Source: Chara braunii
Lineage: Eukaryota > Streptophyta > Charophyceae > Charales > Characeae
DNA: 64,000 bases
Assembly (NCBI GenBank): GCA_003427395.1
Contig: BFEA01000321.1
Span: 405,482 to 469,481, forward strand
Direction of reading: 5' to 3'
The stretch's first letter is position 1. Each line of letters opens with the position of its first letter. This document shows, piece by piece, positions 11,140 through 22,395 of this stretch. A model generated the notes under the pieces. It searched no databases and was not told the DNA's origin. It saw only the letters and a program-made list of their open reading frames with translations. Both the position numbers and the translations under genes were made by a program.

Positions 11140-11440
11140 ACATTCAAGATTGTTTTCCTAAGATCATAAAATAAACAAAGTGGTGGTCGGTAGGTGCATA
11201 TAAATTTACCTTTGCAGAGTATGATTGTCTTTGTTTTACTATGCACCTACCGACCACTTTTCATTTTATTTTTGGAAGACTTTCATGTTTTTTCTTGTAA
11301 GATAAAAAAACCTCATGATGACTCGGACGAAATAGTTTGTCACAATCCCTCGTTTGTTGTTATTTTCTCCCTCTACGCCTACGGTTTACCAAGCAACTCT
11401 GTTTAACTATATATTTAGATATATATATTTGTTTGTAACG
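11140..11440. repeat. ~320-bp dispersed repeat, copy 1, with foldback
   Basis: This shares with 12651-12975 and 13015-13335 an ordered series: a TTCA/TTTTTCTAAGAT block, a GTGGTCGGTAGGTGCAT hairpin (here 11178-11260), CTTTCATGTTTTTTCTTGTAAGAT, a GATGA...CGAAA motif, and CTACC/CAACTCTGTTT before a (TA)n run. Copy 1 lacks about 20 bp in the middle relative to the others. Confidence 0.8.
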
Positions 11441-11456
11441 ATATATATATATATAC

Positions 11457-12234
11457 AGGGTTACCAGCCCGTACGTACGGAGGCCCCCGGGCCAACCTCT
11501 GTACGTTCGGGCGTTCGGGGTCACGTTCGGGGGCCGAACCTCTCCGAACCTGAAGAGGTTCGGCCCCCGCCAAAAAATATTTCGGAGCTTTAAAATTATT
11601 ATTTTTTCTTGAATTGTTTTTTGTGAGTTCTCTATGATGTGAGGTACAAACCTCTAAATTTTGAGATAATTTTGATTAGCCAAAAACAAATGAAAAATCG
11701 CCAAACCTGGCGGTGTCAAAACGTGCTCACCCACTCAATATTTTATTTTTTTTCTCTTTTCTCTTTTTGTTTTTACTTTGTTTCGGGGCCTACACAATTT
11801 TTTTATTTTTTTATGTTTTTTTAATGAGTTTTGCATCATGTGAGATACACAACTCTGAATTTTCAGGGAATTTTACTGATCCAAAAAAAAAAAAAAAATC
11901 TTCAAAGATGGAGGTGTTTAAAACGTGCCCGCCCGCACACTGATTACAATTCTCTCTTCAATTTTTTTTTTGTATTATTATTTCTTGTTTTCCGTTATTT
12001 ATTTTTAATTAAAATTTGGTATCGAATTTGGAGGTAACTCTGAGGCAAATGTTGTTCAGTTTGTCTGTCTGCATAACATATATTGTTTTCAGATTTTTTG
12101 GACGACTTTTTGTTTTTTTTGTTTTTTTTTTTTGTCCGCGTTCGGTCCGAACGGCCGAACGTGTCTATAGGGGGGCCCGGACATTCGGGCGTTCGGGTTC
12201 GGGCGTTCGGCCCGTCCCGAACGCCGATTACCCT
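11457..12234. mobile_element. 778-bp non-autonomous element with GC-rich inverted ends
   Basis: The ends read AGGGTTACCAGCCCG on the left and, in reverse complement, AGGGTAATCGGCGTTCG on the right. Each is followed by a GC-rich block with repeated GTTCGGGCGTTCGG and GGGCCCC motifs. The ends lie in (TA)n on both sides. The AT-rich interior contains two diverged copies of a ~200-bp segment (about 11620-11760 and 11820-11960), each running from a GATGTGAGGTACA-like motif to a GTGTCAAAACGTGC-like motif. No protein is encoded. The 56899-58360 element shares the same kind of ends and internal motif. Confidence 0.55.
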
Positions 12235-12287
12235 ATATATACATATATATATATATATGCATATATATATTCATCAATATTTATAGA

Positions 12288-12288
12288 A

Positions 12289-12341
<53 letters not shown>

Positions 12342-12385
12342 AAAAGAGAGAGAAAGGGCGAGGGAGAGAGAGAGAGAGAGATGAA
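12288..12385. repeat. (GA)n microsatellite
   Basis: Roughly 90 bp of AGAG dinucleotides with a few interruptions. Confidence 0.95.
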
Positions 12386-12650
12386 TAAATAGAGACAAAC
12401 ACATCCAAGGATTCTAAATGCAAAAATTGATAAAAAATGTGTCATGACATCGAAATGAAGCATATGTTGTTTACTCATTGTGTATGCGCTTTCATGTCGT
12501 TTTGTTTTATCATGTTACCCAAGCTAAACAGGATTGCGTTGCAGAGTACAGACATGTCGATAACTATTCTTGACAACGCAAAAACCTTCATGGTTTTCTA
12601 CGTACGGAAACGGAAGTTTACAAAAATGAAGTTTTCAATGTTGAGAGAGA

Positions 12651-12975
12651 GAGAGAGAGGTAGAGAGGTATATATTCAATGTTGATTTCCTAACATCGCA
12701 CAATGAAGACAATGGTGGTCGGTAGGCGCATAGGAATTTACCTTTGCAAATATTCATTGTCTTTGTTTTACTGTGCACCTAGCCACCATTGTCCATTTTC
12801 GTATTCAACGACATCCTATGTTTTTTTTCTTGTAAGCTATATCAGCCTCCTGATGAGTAAGTGAAAGTCCGACGAAAAAGTGACCCCACTTTCGCCCTAC
12901 TCGTTTGTTGATTTTTTCTCTCTCTCTGCCTCCGACCCAGGACAACTCTGTTTGACTGTGTATATATATATATAT
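12651..12975. repeat. ~320-bp repeat, copy 2, with foldback 12711-12790
   Basis: Same architecture as copies 1 and 3, bounded by (GA)n on the left and (TA)n on the right. The hairpin is slightly decayed (GGTAGGCGCATA against TGCACCTAGCCACC). Confidence 0.85.
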
Positions 12976-13014
12976 ATAGATATGAGTGTGTATATATATA
13001 CCTACAGAGAGAGA

Positions 13015-13335
13015 TTCTCGGAGAGAGAGGTATATATTCAATATAATTTTTCTAAGATCGCACAACAAACAAAGTGGTGGTCGGTAGGTGCATACGAATT
13101 TGTCTTTGCAAATATTGATTGTCTTTGTTTTACTGTGCACCTACCGACCATTGTCTCTTTTTTATTCAATGACCTTTCATGTTTTTTTCTTGTAAGATAT
13201 ATCAGCCTCCTGATGAGCAGGTGAAAGTCCGACGAAAAAGTGACCCCGCTTTCGGTGGCGATTCGTTTGTTTTCCTTTTCTCCCTCTCTACCTCCAGCCC
13301 AATACAACTTTGTTTGTATCTCTCTCTATATATAT
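13015..13335. repeat. ~320-bp repeat, copy 3, with foldback 13074-13150
   Basis: This copy is tandem to copy 2 and closely similar to it. The foldback arms GTGGTCGGTAGGTGCAT and TGCACCTACCGACCA are intact around a loop rich in TTTGCAAATATTGATTG. A CCTGATGAG...GTCCGACGAAA motif follows at about 13208. Confidence 0.9.
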
Positions 13336-13343
13336 ATTTGTAC

Positions 13344-13396
13344 AGAGAGAGAGGGGGAGAGAGAGACAGAGAGAAAGAGAGAAAAAGAAACAAATA
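13344..13396. repeat. (GA)n microsatellite
   Basis: AGAG dinucleotides with short interruptions, at the right edge of repeat copy 3. Confidence 0.9.
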
Positions 13397-15320
13397 GACA
13401 GTCTAACATGCACAAAAGAGAAACACTGTTAAGGGTTACCAAAAAAGAAATTGGAGCTGGAAAAATTTCGGATACATGACATCAATGCGGACTACACATC
13501 GAAAACAATTTATCCCACTCTTAAAATAATCCCTATATAACAAGTTTAACCAATTTTCACCTGTTCGTTTGCATAATTTTGCAACATCACCACCAACACT
13601 GGATTTCAACATGATTTCAACATAATTTCAACAGGTTTTCAACAGATGGGAGAGAAGATAAACAGTTGATGAACTATTTGTAAACAGTTAAAAAAGGTTC
13701 AAACGATGAGATCTGCTTAGATCATTGATTATAGATATAGGTTAACCCCTTTCATGATTATCAACATGAGCATGATGATAAACAATTTATAAAGTGATTA
13801 AAATCTGATGTTATACACAAAGGTCTCAGTTAAACTTTAGTGTTAACACACTCCTTTTTTTCTGTTGTTGCATGCAGGACGGCCTTTGGCGCAGATGTAC
13901 GGATCAATAACTACTTTGGACGCTCCTGTGAACATGCGTGCAAGCGATACTTTGTGTGTGTGAGCGGGCTAAGTACAAATGGGGGTCACGTGCTGATTGG
14001 AGCGAAGTGAGCGGGAATTGCTGTGTTTGTGTGGTGTGTCCATGTGGTGTGTGTTGAGTTGGACAATACAGCCTTGCAGGGACGGATGGATATCATGCTC
14101 GGTATGGTTCTACTTTTGAACACAATGTTCTGAGTGGTTAAGAGACTTGGTTGTTGAGGTCAAGGTCGCCTGTTCAAATGTGTGCATGCACAAAGGAGGG
14201 TCTTTGACCGAGATGTACGGATCTATAACTACTTTTGTCCACACGGTTCCTTCCCTATAAAGCATTGATGACTCCCTGTAGGGAGATTCACACTCGAGCT
14301 TGCTTTTAAAACTCATTTCATTCCTCTATCTCTATTAAGGGACTCTCAGGTTCTACATTTACTTCAAAATTGTGGAAAAACTTCAGGCTTAAAGAGGGTC
14401 CCGACATGCATGTAACTGTGGCCGATGTTGGTTCATCGAGGTTTGTGAGTTTTATTATTATGTTCATTTGAGACAAAGGTGTTTGGGAGAGGAATGTATG
14501 TGTGTGTATCTTGTGATCCTGGGTGTGTGTACGTATCTGTTTGTAAGTGTTTTAAGTAACCCTTTTAAACCATTTATCTTTTTCCCATAATAAAATGTCC
14601 CTTTCTCTGTGGTTGTCTGTTCCGGCCACGATCTATCTATTAAAGCAATTCATCCTCTCAATGTTTTTGTTTATGCGGTTTGCAAGTCTTGGCAAAGATT
14701 TTACCCACTATATTGTCTAAGTTGTTCATTTGTCAATATTTTTGCATTACTGCGGGACACAAGTCACAGAACAAGCCTGAACAAGGAGCAGGAAGAGGTG
14801 CATAAAGCTGAAAGAAGTTTATCCAACTATTGGTGGCGATAGCCACACTGAAGGAGAATACTCAAATTCTTGGACTGACATTCATCAATCAAGATTTTAT
14901 TTTTGTGCTGCTAGACCTTTGCAATTTTTTAGGATGAGGGACGTTAGATTGACTAGGCTGGAGCGGCTAGAGAGAACTCAACAGGTTTCTTTCGGTAAAA
15001 GAGAGTTTCTCATAGTTTATGTTAGTGTATGTGAGAGGAGTGCGGGTGACAAAGTGGTTAGAGATTGGAGGGCAATTGGACTTTTGTTATGATTCTTGGT
15101 ATTCTGGTTGATCATTTTTGTAATGATGCGCATCGATATTTGTTACTTTTATGATTAATTGGTTCCATTTATTAGGACTATCACATTCAATTTGACTATC
15201 TCTCAACCTGAGTGCTACGTTGTTAAATGGTGTGTTTCTATTTGTCTACTATTTTGTCAATTTGATTATTTGTCATAATAGTTCATCTCATTATCAATAA
15301 TCAACACAGCTGCATGGTAG

Positions 15321-15323
<3 letters not shown>
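13397..15323. other. Unclassified sequence with one direct repeat
   Basis: No coding pattern is seen. An AGATGTACGGATC.ATAACTACTTT motif occurs at about 13893 and again at about 14208, both preceded by GG.CTTTG, marking a ~315-bp duplication or two members of a dispersed repeat. A TGAGTGGTTAAGAG / CCTGTTCAAATG pair at 14130-14180 is weakly reminiscent of tRNA Ser/Leu promoter boxes. Confidence 0.4.
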
Positions 15324-15387
<64 letters not shown>

Positions 15388-15532
15388 NNNNNNNNNNNNN
15401 NNNNNNNNNNNNNNNNNNNNNNNNNNNNNNNNNNNNNNNNNNNNNNNNNNNNNNNNNNNNNNNNNNNNNNNNNNNNNNNNNNNNNNNNNNNNNNNNNNNN
15501 NNNNNNNNNNNNNNNNNNNNNNNNNNNNNNNN

Positions 15533-15601
<69 letters not shown>

Positions 15602-15612
15602 TCTCTCTCTCC
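15324..15612. repeat. (CT)n microsatellite containing an assembly gap
   Basis: CT dinucleotides run up to the N gap (15388-15532) and continue after it to about 15611, so the gap lies inside one long microsatellite. Confidence 0.95.
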
Positions 15613-16129
15613 ATTTGTTTTTTGTAATGTATTGTTGGCAAGTCCATATGGGACGTGATTATTTATAGTGTTAAAACATATCACATGTGTGATCCGTGCC
15701 ATTTTAGCACATTTCTTTGTCAACCAGTAAGTTTGTCTCTAAACATCACAATATATCTTTGACTGTTTGTCCACATTCATTCATTCATATATTCTTTGAA
15801 GTTGTTTTGTGGGATGTGTGAAGTTTCAATTTGACAATGTCTTGAGGGGGTCTGAAGGTAGTGCACCAACTAGGGTATATTAGCCAGGCATGGGTAGCCC
15901 AGATGGTTTGGTTGTTCACCTAGGAAGCGCTTTGTTTATTTCTGTCAGGGTGTGTTGTTTAGTGACTCTGGTTGTTTGGTGGATGCCACTAACTATAGGC
16001 GTGGGCTTTCATCATAGCCTTCAATAAGGATTCAAGTGACAACAAGTAAAAAAAACTTCTATCACCCATACTCCATAGACTTAGAAACCTGGCGAAACTT
16101 GAATAAAAGAAGGTTAACCATAAAATGTT
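15613..16129. other. Unclassified spacer
   Basis: No open frame of note and no recognised repeat. Confidence 0.4.
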
Positions 16130-16680
16130 AGTGAATTTCAAGCATAATTTTGATCACAAATGACATATTCAGTTTATTTTTCCTTGGAAGATGAACTTTC
16201 AGCTTAAATTTTCATTCATATATCATATTTCAGTTGAATTAAGCATTATTTCCGTCAGACAAAAAAACTTCAGTTTATTTTTCTCTCAAACATTAACTTT
16301 TCATCCAGAAATTAAATGTCAGTTTTATTTTTCATTCACAATTTACATTTCAGTTTAATTTTTCAGTCATACATCACGTTTCAGTTTAATTTTCAAGCCA
16401 AAGAAAACTTTTCAGTTTGATTTTGTGCAGACCAATAATAATTTGGTTTGAAAGATAAAACTCTGGTTTTATTTCAAACAATTCATAACATTTCAGTTTA
16501 TGTTGAACTGAAATGTTACATTGAAATTTTAAAGATTGTTCCCAGACTTTCAGACAAAAGAGACTTTCCAGTTTATTTTGAGGAAAACATGGTCAACATA
16601 AACTGAAAACCTTTTGATAAACTGAAATTTTTAAAAGTGGCCAGAAGTTTTTTGAGTTAGTTTTTTCTTCAACTGAACTT
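16130..16680. repeat. Degenerate AT-rich tandem repeat with TTTCAGTTTAATTTTTC core
   Basis: A TTCAGTTTA(A)TTTT motif recurs roughly every 45-50 bp from about 16150 to 16440. It reappears in inverted form (AACTGAAATG) near 16505 and 16600-16625. The copies are strongly diverged. Confidence 0.6.
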
Positions 16681-16739
16681 TTATGCCTTTAATTTTTCTG
16701 TTGTCAGTGAGGTTCACCGGAGCTTAGAACTGTAGTTAG

Positions 16740-17100
16740 ACTGGGATCTACATTTAAAAATAGGGGCGAGTAAGCCAGCGCCCTAGGCCAAAAACTAGTG
16801 GGTGAGCCGGTCCCTGATCGAAGTGATCAGATCCGGGTACGGGACAGTTGGACTGACGGGAGGTTTACTATCATAGGGTGACCAGACCCGCTATAGCCTA
16901 GGAGTCCTAGCGTGAGGTGCGCCAAAGGGTCATCATACTCGAGTAGTGGGTATGGTGGTCCTGACCTGGAGGCAGGCTGAAGGGGCTGTCAAGACAAATT
17001 GTCTGATTAGTCCTGGCCTGTCAGACTCACGGGAGGTCTGCCACTCTTGGCCAGTGGCGGACCAAAACCAAGACAATCAATATCTCTTGGGTGTAAGAGA
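16740..17100. other. GC-moderate repeat-derived segment
   Basis: A GACTGACGGGAGGTTTAC segment at about 16851 and CAGACTCACGGGAGGTCTGC at about 17024 suggest an old internal duplication. The composition differs from the AT-rich neighbours. It may be a retroelement fragment; no protein is visible. Confidence 0.3.
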
Positions 17101-17953
17101 CTGTTCATATTATTTATAATTCTGTTATGATTTTTTATCGTATTAATTCTATTTAATTACTGCTTGATGACTGATTGTAAGTGGGTATATGTTGGGAACA
17201 TGCTTGGTAGGTTGTGAACTTGTTGTTTTTGATGCTTATGCAGGCTCGACTAAGAGTTCCCAGACCAGAGAAAAGTAAAGGGTTTTTGTATTCCCCAGGT
17301 TGCTTGAGAAGTTGAGAAGACGTCTCACTCAGGCCAGAAAACGAGATTAGGGTTTGGTATGCCTCACCCCTGATACTGCGGACAAGTGAGTGTCCACAGT
17401 GTTAACGCTTGATTGACAGTATCCCAGAGATCACCATCAAAAGTAAGAGACAAGGTTATTCACTGTAAAAGATCAAAAAGAAATCAGATCTTAAGATGAC
17501 AAGAGATCAAAGTTAATTGCAGATGAGAAAATTGAAGCGTAATCCTTCTTAAATTTTATTTGATGGTCGACAGAGCGGCCTGGTTCACAAGGAACTTGCA
17601 TCCCCGACCTCAAGGTATTCAAACACTTAAGTTAGGGACGCTATAAGGTGTGAAGTGGAATGCGAAACAAAGGGAAGAAAATGATTCAAAAATTCAAAGA
17701 AAAAACACCGCGCTTATACAGATGTAAATAGTAGTTATCAACTTCACTTGGAGTTGAGCGAGGAGAGAGAGAATACAACAGAGAGTGCAATTGTTAAGCT
17801 GGGGCAAAGAGAAAACCACGCATGAGACAGAGGGTGATGGTGCAGGCACTAGTGCCTTGCTTACTACTGGGATAGTAGATTCTCTAGGGGAATATGGAGG
17901 GGAGGAAATACTAAGGGCGTCGTAGTGCGCCTCATACTTCTTCTGATAGTACA
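17101..17953. other. Unclassified repeat-like sequence
   Basis: A Ser/Pro-rich open frame on the minus strand (17957-17694) may continue the Arg/Gly-rich frame at 17954-18154 across a frameshift. Otherwise nothing is recognised. Confidence 0.3.
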
Positions 17954-18154
17954 TCATCCTTGTTGGGGATGAAGTTCTTTCGAACCACCCGGGTAATGAG
18001 TGAAGTGGATAGGTTTTTGAGTCTCGTATTCATGTCTCGCTTCTTCCTCCTCCTCTGAGTTGAAGTGCCTTCTGGCACGGGGAGTGGGTTCCTTAAGAGT
18101 CTTTCCTCCCCTATCGCCTCGCCCTCTCCCCTGCCCTCTACGTGCCTCAGACAT
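17954..18154 (-). pseudogene. Arg/Gly-rich ORF remnant, possibly retroelement gag
   Basis: From the second in-frame ATG (18152-18154) the peptide begins MSEARRGQGRGRGDRGG, followed by a basic stretch, an acidic EEEEEARHEYE run and HFTHYPGG. The frame stops shortly after, and a Ser/Pro-rich frame continues in another register. Low-complexity RG-rich starts are seen in retrotransposon Gag proteins, but no zinc knuckle, protease or reverse transcriptase is present here. The assignment is a guess; it could also be a decayed cellular exon. Confidence 0.25.
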
Positions 18155-20730
18155 AATATAAGAGAAGTTGATACTTAGCACTGCGTGAGGGAGCGAGTTG
18201 TGCTACTAAAACGATATGTAAGAAAATTTGCGGGGAATATGGAAGCTGCTATGCTATGTGAGGTACAAAGTTGCTCCTAAAGGCTTGAGAAAATACGGCT
18301 CTGAAAATAACAGATAATCACAACACTGTAAGTGAGGTGTTGGGACACTAAATGAAAATGAAATTTATTACAAAGTGCGTGTGAAACGCTAGTGCTGCAA
18401 AAGAGGAAATATGTGTTGTGTAATGTGTTCGAAGTCTGCATTACGGCAGCGGAGAAAAGACCACTAACGCTGATCGATTATGTGCCCGTTTTTCTGAGTG
18501 ACTGAGGAAATGAATGACAGTATAGCCGAAGCAACTTATTTTGTACTAATTGCATACGCATGTTTTGGCCCAACGGGGACATTGAGCATGGGGTTTGGTA
18601 TCATGTCGGAGGGCCCAACATTCTGGTCCACCACAGTGTGTCAAATTTGCCACACCAGTGTGCCATTCTAACCTGCAGTTGGGGTTAAATGTACTCAACC
18701 AACCTAAGGGAACCGCGGTCCTGTTCACTATGCTTGACGGTACAAGGCTTCACTACGGGTTATCAGATTTATGAGCCTTGACCCTTCCGTGACCTATCCT
18801 AGTGAAACCCTACCGTTGAGTTTTTTTGTTGCGAAGGGTTTCGTTAATTCCCAACAAATTATTTAAAATAAGTAAAATAACTAAATAAATAAAAACAGGT
18901 CTTTTTGAGCTTCGATCGTACCGGGCTAGCTTTGGAAGGACACGTCGCTTGATTTGATTTGATTTTACTTTATTTTTATTTTTTTTGCAGAAAGTTCGAT
19001 TATTCTCGATAATAAATAAAAATAGTAATAAAAGAACGTCAATAAGAGCCTGAGTGACAACAGTGTGCACGTAGGTCAGGCCTGGATCTAGAGCAGAGGG
19101 TGTCCGCTGGGCCTATATTCGTGCTACCGGGCCTGGAAACCAGCTCCGACATCAAGAGTATCGGACCTGGAATATGTGCCTACGATACACCGCTGGGCCT
19201 GGTTTACTTAGGCGGTACCTCCCCATTTTCCAGGGACATGTACGTGTGTACTCGGATGCCACATATCGATGCGCACAGCTGTCAGCTGTCGACTCAGGGT
19301 ATTGCCACTAGGTCGTTTCGAGATGGGCTAGGGTTTGACTTTCGAGTTCAGTTCTCGACACGTGCGCAATGTAGATAAATAGAGAGATTTGTCGGGCGGC
19401 CAAGGACACACGTTGTTGTGCTACTTGTCGAGAGAGCGGGTTGGACTACCATTTGACCGTTACAAAGGGGATGAGGGTTTGTTTTTTTTGCCTAGTTCTG
19501 ATCGGGGTCGCACGATAGACAGAGAGAGTAACTCGCCAAACAACCAAGGATACACGTTCGCAAGCCACTTGTTCACTAAGCGACTGTCAGTTCACTGTTG
19601 GTTGTCCTAGGGTTTTGACTCAGAGAAACATGCACCATATTTAACATCTGCAACTTACCAGACAACGGGTGATCAAAGTTTGGCATGTGCAAAATGAGGA
19701 ACCGATGCGTATATAGAGAAGGGTAAACGACCATATATAGCACGTTCGAATACTTGGAAGAAGTAAGGGGCTGGTTAGTCATAGACACGGTCGCTCCGTG
19801 CTAAGGAGAGAGCCACCAGTCAGCCGCAGCGATCATGGAATGTGGGTAAATGATGAAAAGTAGTTGAGGGCACACGGAGACAGCGTTGTTAACCTCCGAC
19901 TTTGTTAGAGGTTTTTTCTTAACAATGCGAGACTGATTGAAAATACGTTCGCTCCCTGTTGATCACAAGCGATCTACTTATGTGAGATAAATTGGATTAG
20001 GATTGACTCCCATCTTGACTAGTAGGCATGGACAGTGACGTGAGAATCCGGGTTGAAGACAAAGGACAAACTGGTTACTTGAGTTGTGTGCGTTGATCAA
20101 CTAACCCACGAGGATCTGACGAGGACCTTGATAAGGCATGACAATGTTCCCCCTTTTGACGAGCGAGCAAAAAGGCTGGTATGTTGATGATCCTCCTTAC
20201 ACGTCGAAAAGTCGTCGTGGTCTCAAAGGGAGATCATACATTGTTGATGTTTTTTTAGGGGGGAGCGTTTTATATCGCTGCGTAGTACAATATGTGGAAA
20301 TGATACACTCTATTGCAGTTCAACATTTACTGCATTTTATCTTTGTTGATTACTGCACTCAGCCTATTGAAAGGCAGCTAAAAAGTACCCCATTGCAGTC
20401 TAAAGCAATTTATTTATCCAATTATTTGTTTATTTTGTGTAATTCTCGTTGATCAAGCACTACTGGATATTGTGTTTGGCTTCTGTGAAGGCAGCAAGGA
20501 AAAGACCCTTAGTGAGTGTTTTTCTTTTAATTACTTCCTGTTGTTGTTGAAAACCTTTATTTACTGTTTTGCATCCCTATTGCAACTCAAGCTTTGAAGC
20601 AACTTATTTGATTGTTTTAAGAAGATGAATAATCTATATAAGTTTAGTGTTCTAACTCTTGGTTTGGGCACTAAGCGAAGGTTAATCTGACCCTACCACA
20701 TCAGGATTGATATATTGTTTACTTATTGGG
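18155..20730. other. Unclassified repeat-like sequence, no gene recognised
   Basis: No coding pattern. GGGCCTGG-type motifs recur at 19075-19200. A partial duplication pairs GGCCAAGGACACACGTTG (about 19397) with ACCAAGGATACACGTTCG (about 19541), each followed by a (CC)ACTTGT motif. This may be long-terminal-repeat material but no boundaries could be fixed. Confidence 0.35.
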
Positions 20731-21730
20731 CATTGCTTTGATCACTACCCAATCAATGGAAGGTCGGCGAGCGGGGGAAGCCCTAAGGAAAGACTCAACT
20801 CACCGTCGCTTGTTGGGCTTAGTATTGATTGGGATCATGAGTGATCAACCAATCACGGGACAACCAGCAAGTAGGAGGAACCCTCAAGGAAAGTTCAACT
20901 CACCGCCACTTAATAATTTAGTATTTTTGTAATTTCAGAATTAATTAATTTATAAAATCTCATGATTGGGATCACGAGTGATCAACCAATCACAGGACAA
21001 TCAGCAAGCGGGAGCAGCCCTGAGTGAAGGCTGAGCTCACCGCCGCTTGTTGGGCCAAGTAATTTGAGAACTTGTATTTACTAAGTAGTAAAATCCCCTG
21101 ATTGGGATCATGACTGATCACTCAATCAAAGGGCAGCCCTAAGGGAAGGTTGTTCTCACCGTCGTTTGTTGGGCTTAGTATTTTGATAATTTCGACTGAC
21201 TTATTAGTAAAATTTCATGATCTGGATCACTACTGATCAACCAATCACGGGACAACCAACAAGTGGAAGCAACCCTAAAAGAAGGTTGAGTTCACTGCCG
21301 CTTGTTGGGCCAAGTCATTTAAGTATTTTGTAACTATGCAACTAATTAATTTATAAAATCTCATGATTGGGATCACGAGTGATCAGTCAATCCCGGGACA
21401 GCCAGCAAGCGGGAGCAGCCCTAAGTGAAGGTTGGGTTCGCCACTGCTTGCTGGTCCAAGCAGTTTTAATATATTGTAATTTTGAAATTAATGAATTAGT
21501 AAAATTTCGTGATTGGAATCACGACTGATTACCCAATCACAAGACAATCGGCAAGCCAGAGCAGCCCTAAGTGAAGGTCGAGCTCGCCGCCGCTTGAAAC
21601 AGTTTTAGTATTTTTACAATTTCAAATTTAACTTATTAATAAATTTCAGTGATTGGGATAACGACTGATCACCCAATCACGAGACAGTCAGCAAGTGGGA
21701 CCAACCCTAAATGACGGCTGCAGTGTGTCG
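20731..21730. repeat. ~137-bp tandem array with hairpin monomers, about 7 copies
   Basis: Monomers are anchored by GATCAACC-type motifs near 20843, 20980, 21116, 21235, 21381, 21537 and 21667 (spacing 119-156 bp), with an incomplete first copy at about 20749. Each contains a palindrome of form TGATTGGGATCAC..GTGATC..CCAATCA, a CAGCAAGCGGGAGCAGCCC block, AGTGAAGGTTGAG, CCGCCGCTTGTTGGGC, and an AT-rich spacer. Some substitutions in one arm are matched in the other (for example GGATCA/TGATC against GAATCA/TGATT). Confidence 0.85.
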
Positions 21731-22395
21731 TTGTCAGTAGAGTCTAATTATTATGAATTAATTATTATTCTGGTGATTAGCCTCTAATTGGTTGATCACC
21801 AGTTCATGTCCCAGCGGCATATTAGCCCTAAGTGAAGGTTGCACAGTGCCACTACCCGTGAAATGTAATCTTTTAGATAATTATTATTATTATGATCAGC
21901 CTCTAAATGGTTGATCACCATTCAAAGTGTCAGCGACACTTCAACCCTAAGTGAAGTTTGCAGTGTACCGCTGCCAGAGAAAGTTTAATTATACTGAATT
22001 AATTATTATCCTTGTGACAAGCCTCTAATTGGTTGATCATCAGTCAGTGTGTTAGCGACACACCAACCCTAAGTGAAGGTTGGAGTGTACCGCTGTCATC
22101 ATAATTTAATTTTTCTAAATGAATTATTATGCTTAATATCAGCCCTCAATTGGTTGATCATAGGTTCATGTGCTTGCAACACATTACCCTTACATGAGGG
22201 ATCCGTTACGTCGCTGAATTATTTACTATTCTTGGATCAACCTCTAATTGGCTGATCACATCTCCGTATGGCTGCGCCACGCTGACCCTCAGTGAAGATT
22301 GTACTGTGCCCCTGCTCAAGAATTGATTTGCAATACTTTTTATCAGTCTCTCGTTGGTTGATCACCGAGCTACATTGAAACGGCATAGCCGTGAT
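21731..22395. repeat. ~120-bp tandem array, second subfamily, about 6 copies
   Basis: Monomers are anchored by GGTTGATCA at about 21789, 21909, 22031, 22152, 22251 and 22356. Each carries a hairpin TGATCAGCC-TCTAATT-GGTTGATCA and the CCCTAAGTGAAGGTTG block shared with the preceding array. The hairpin arms are the inverse of the GATCAACC arm of subfamily one, so the two arrays are related. Confidence 0.8.

Noticed and set aside
12851-13230. Active hammerhead ribozymes
   Set aside because: Core boxes are present but stem II pairs poorly (no continuous helix between GATGAG and CGAAA) and no stem I/III partners were found, so I list it only as a low-interest observation.
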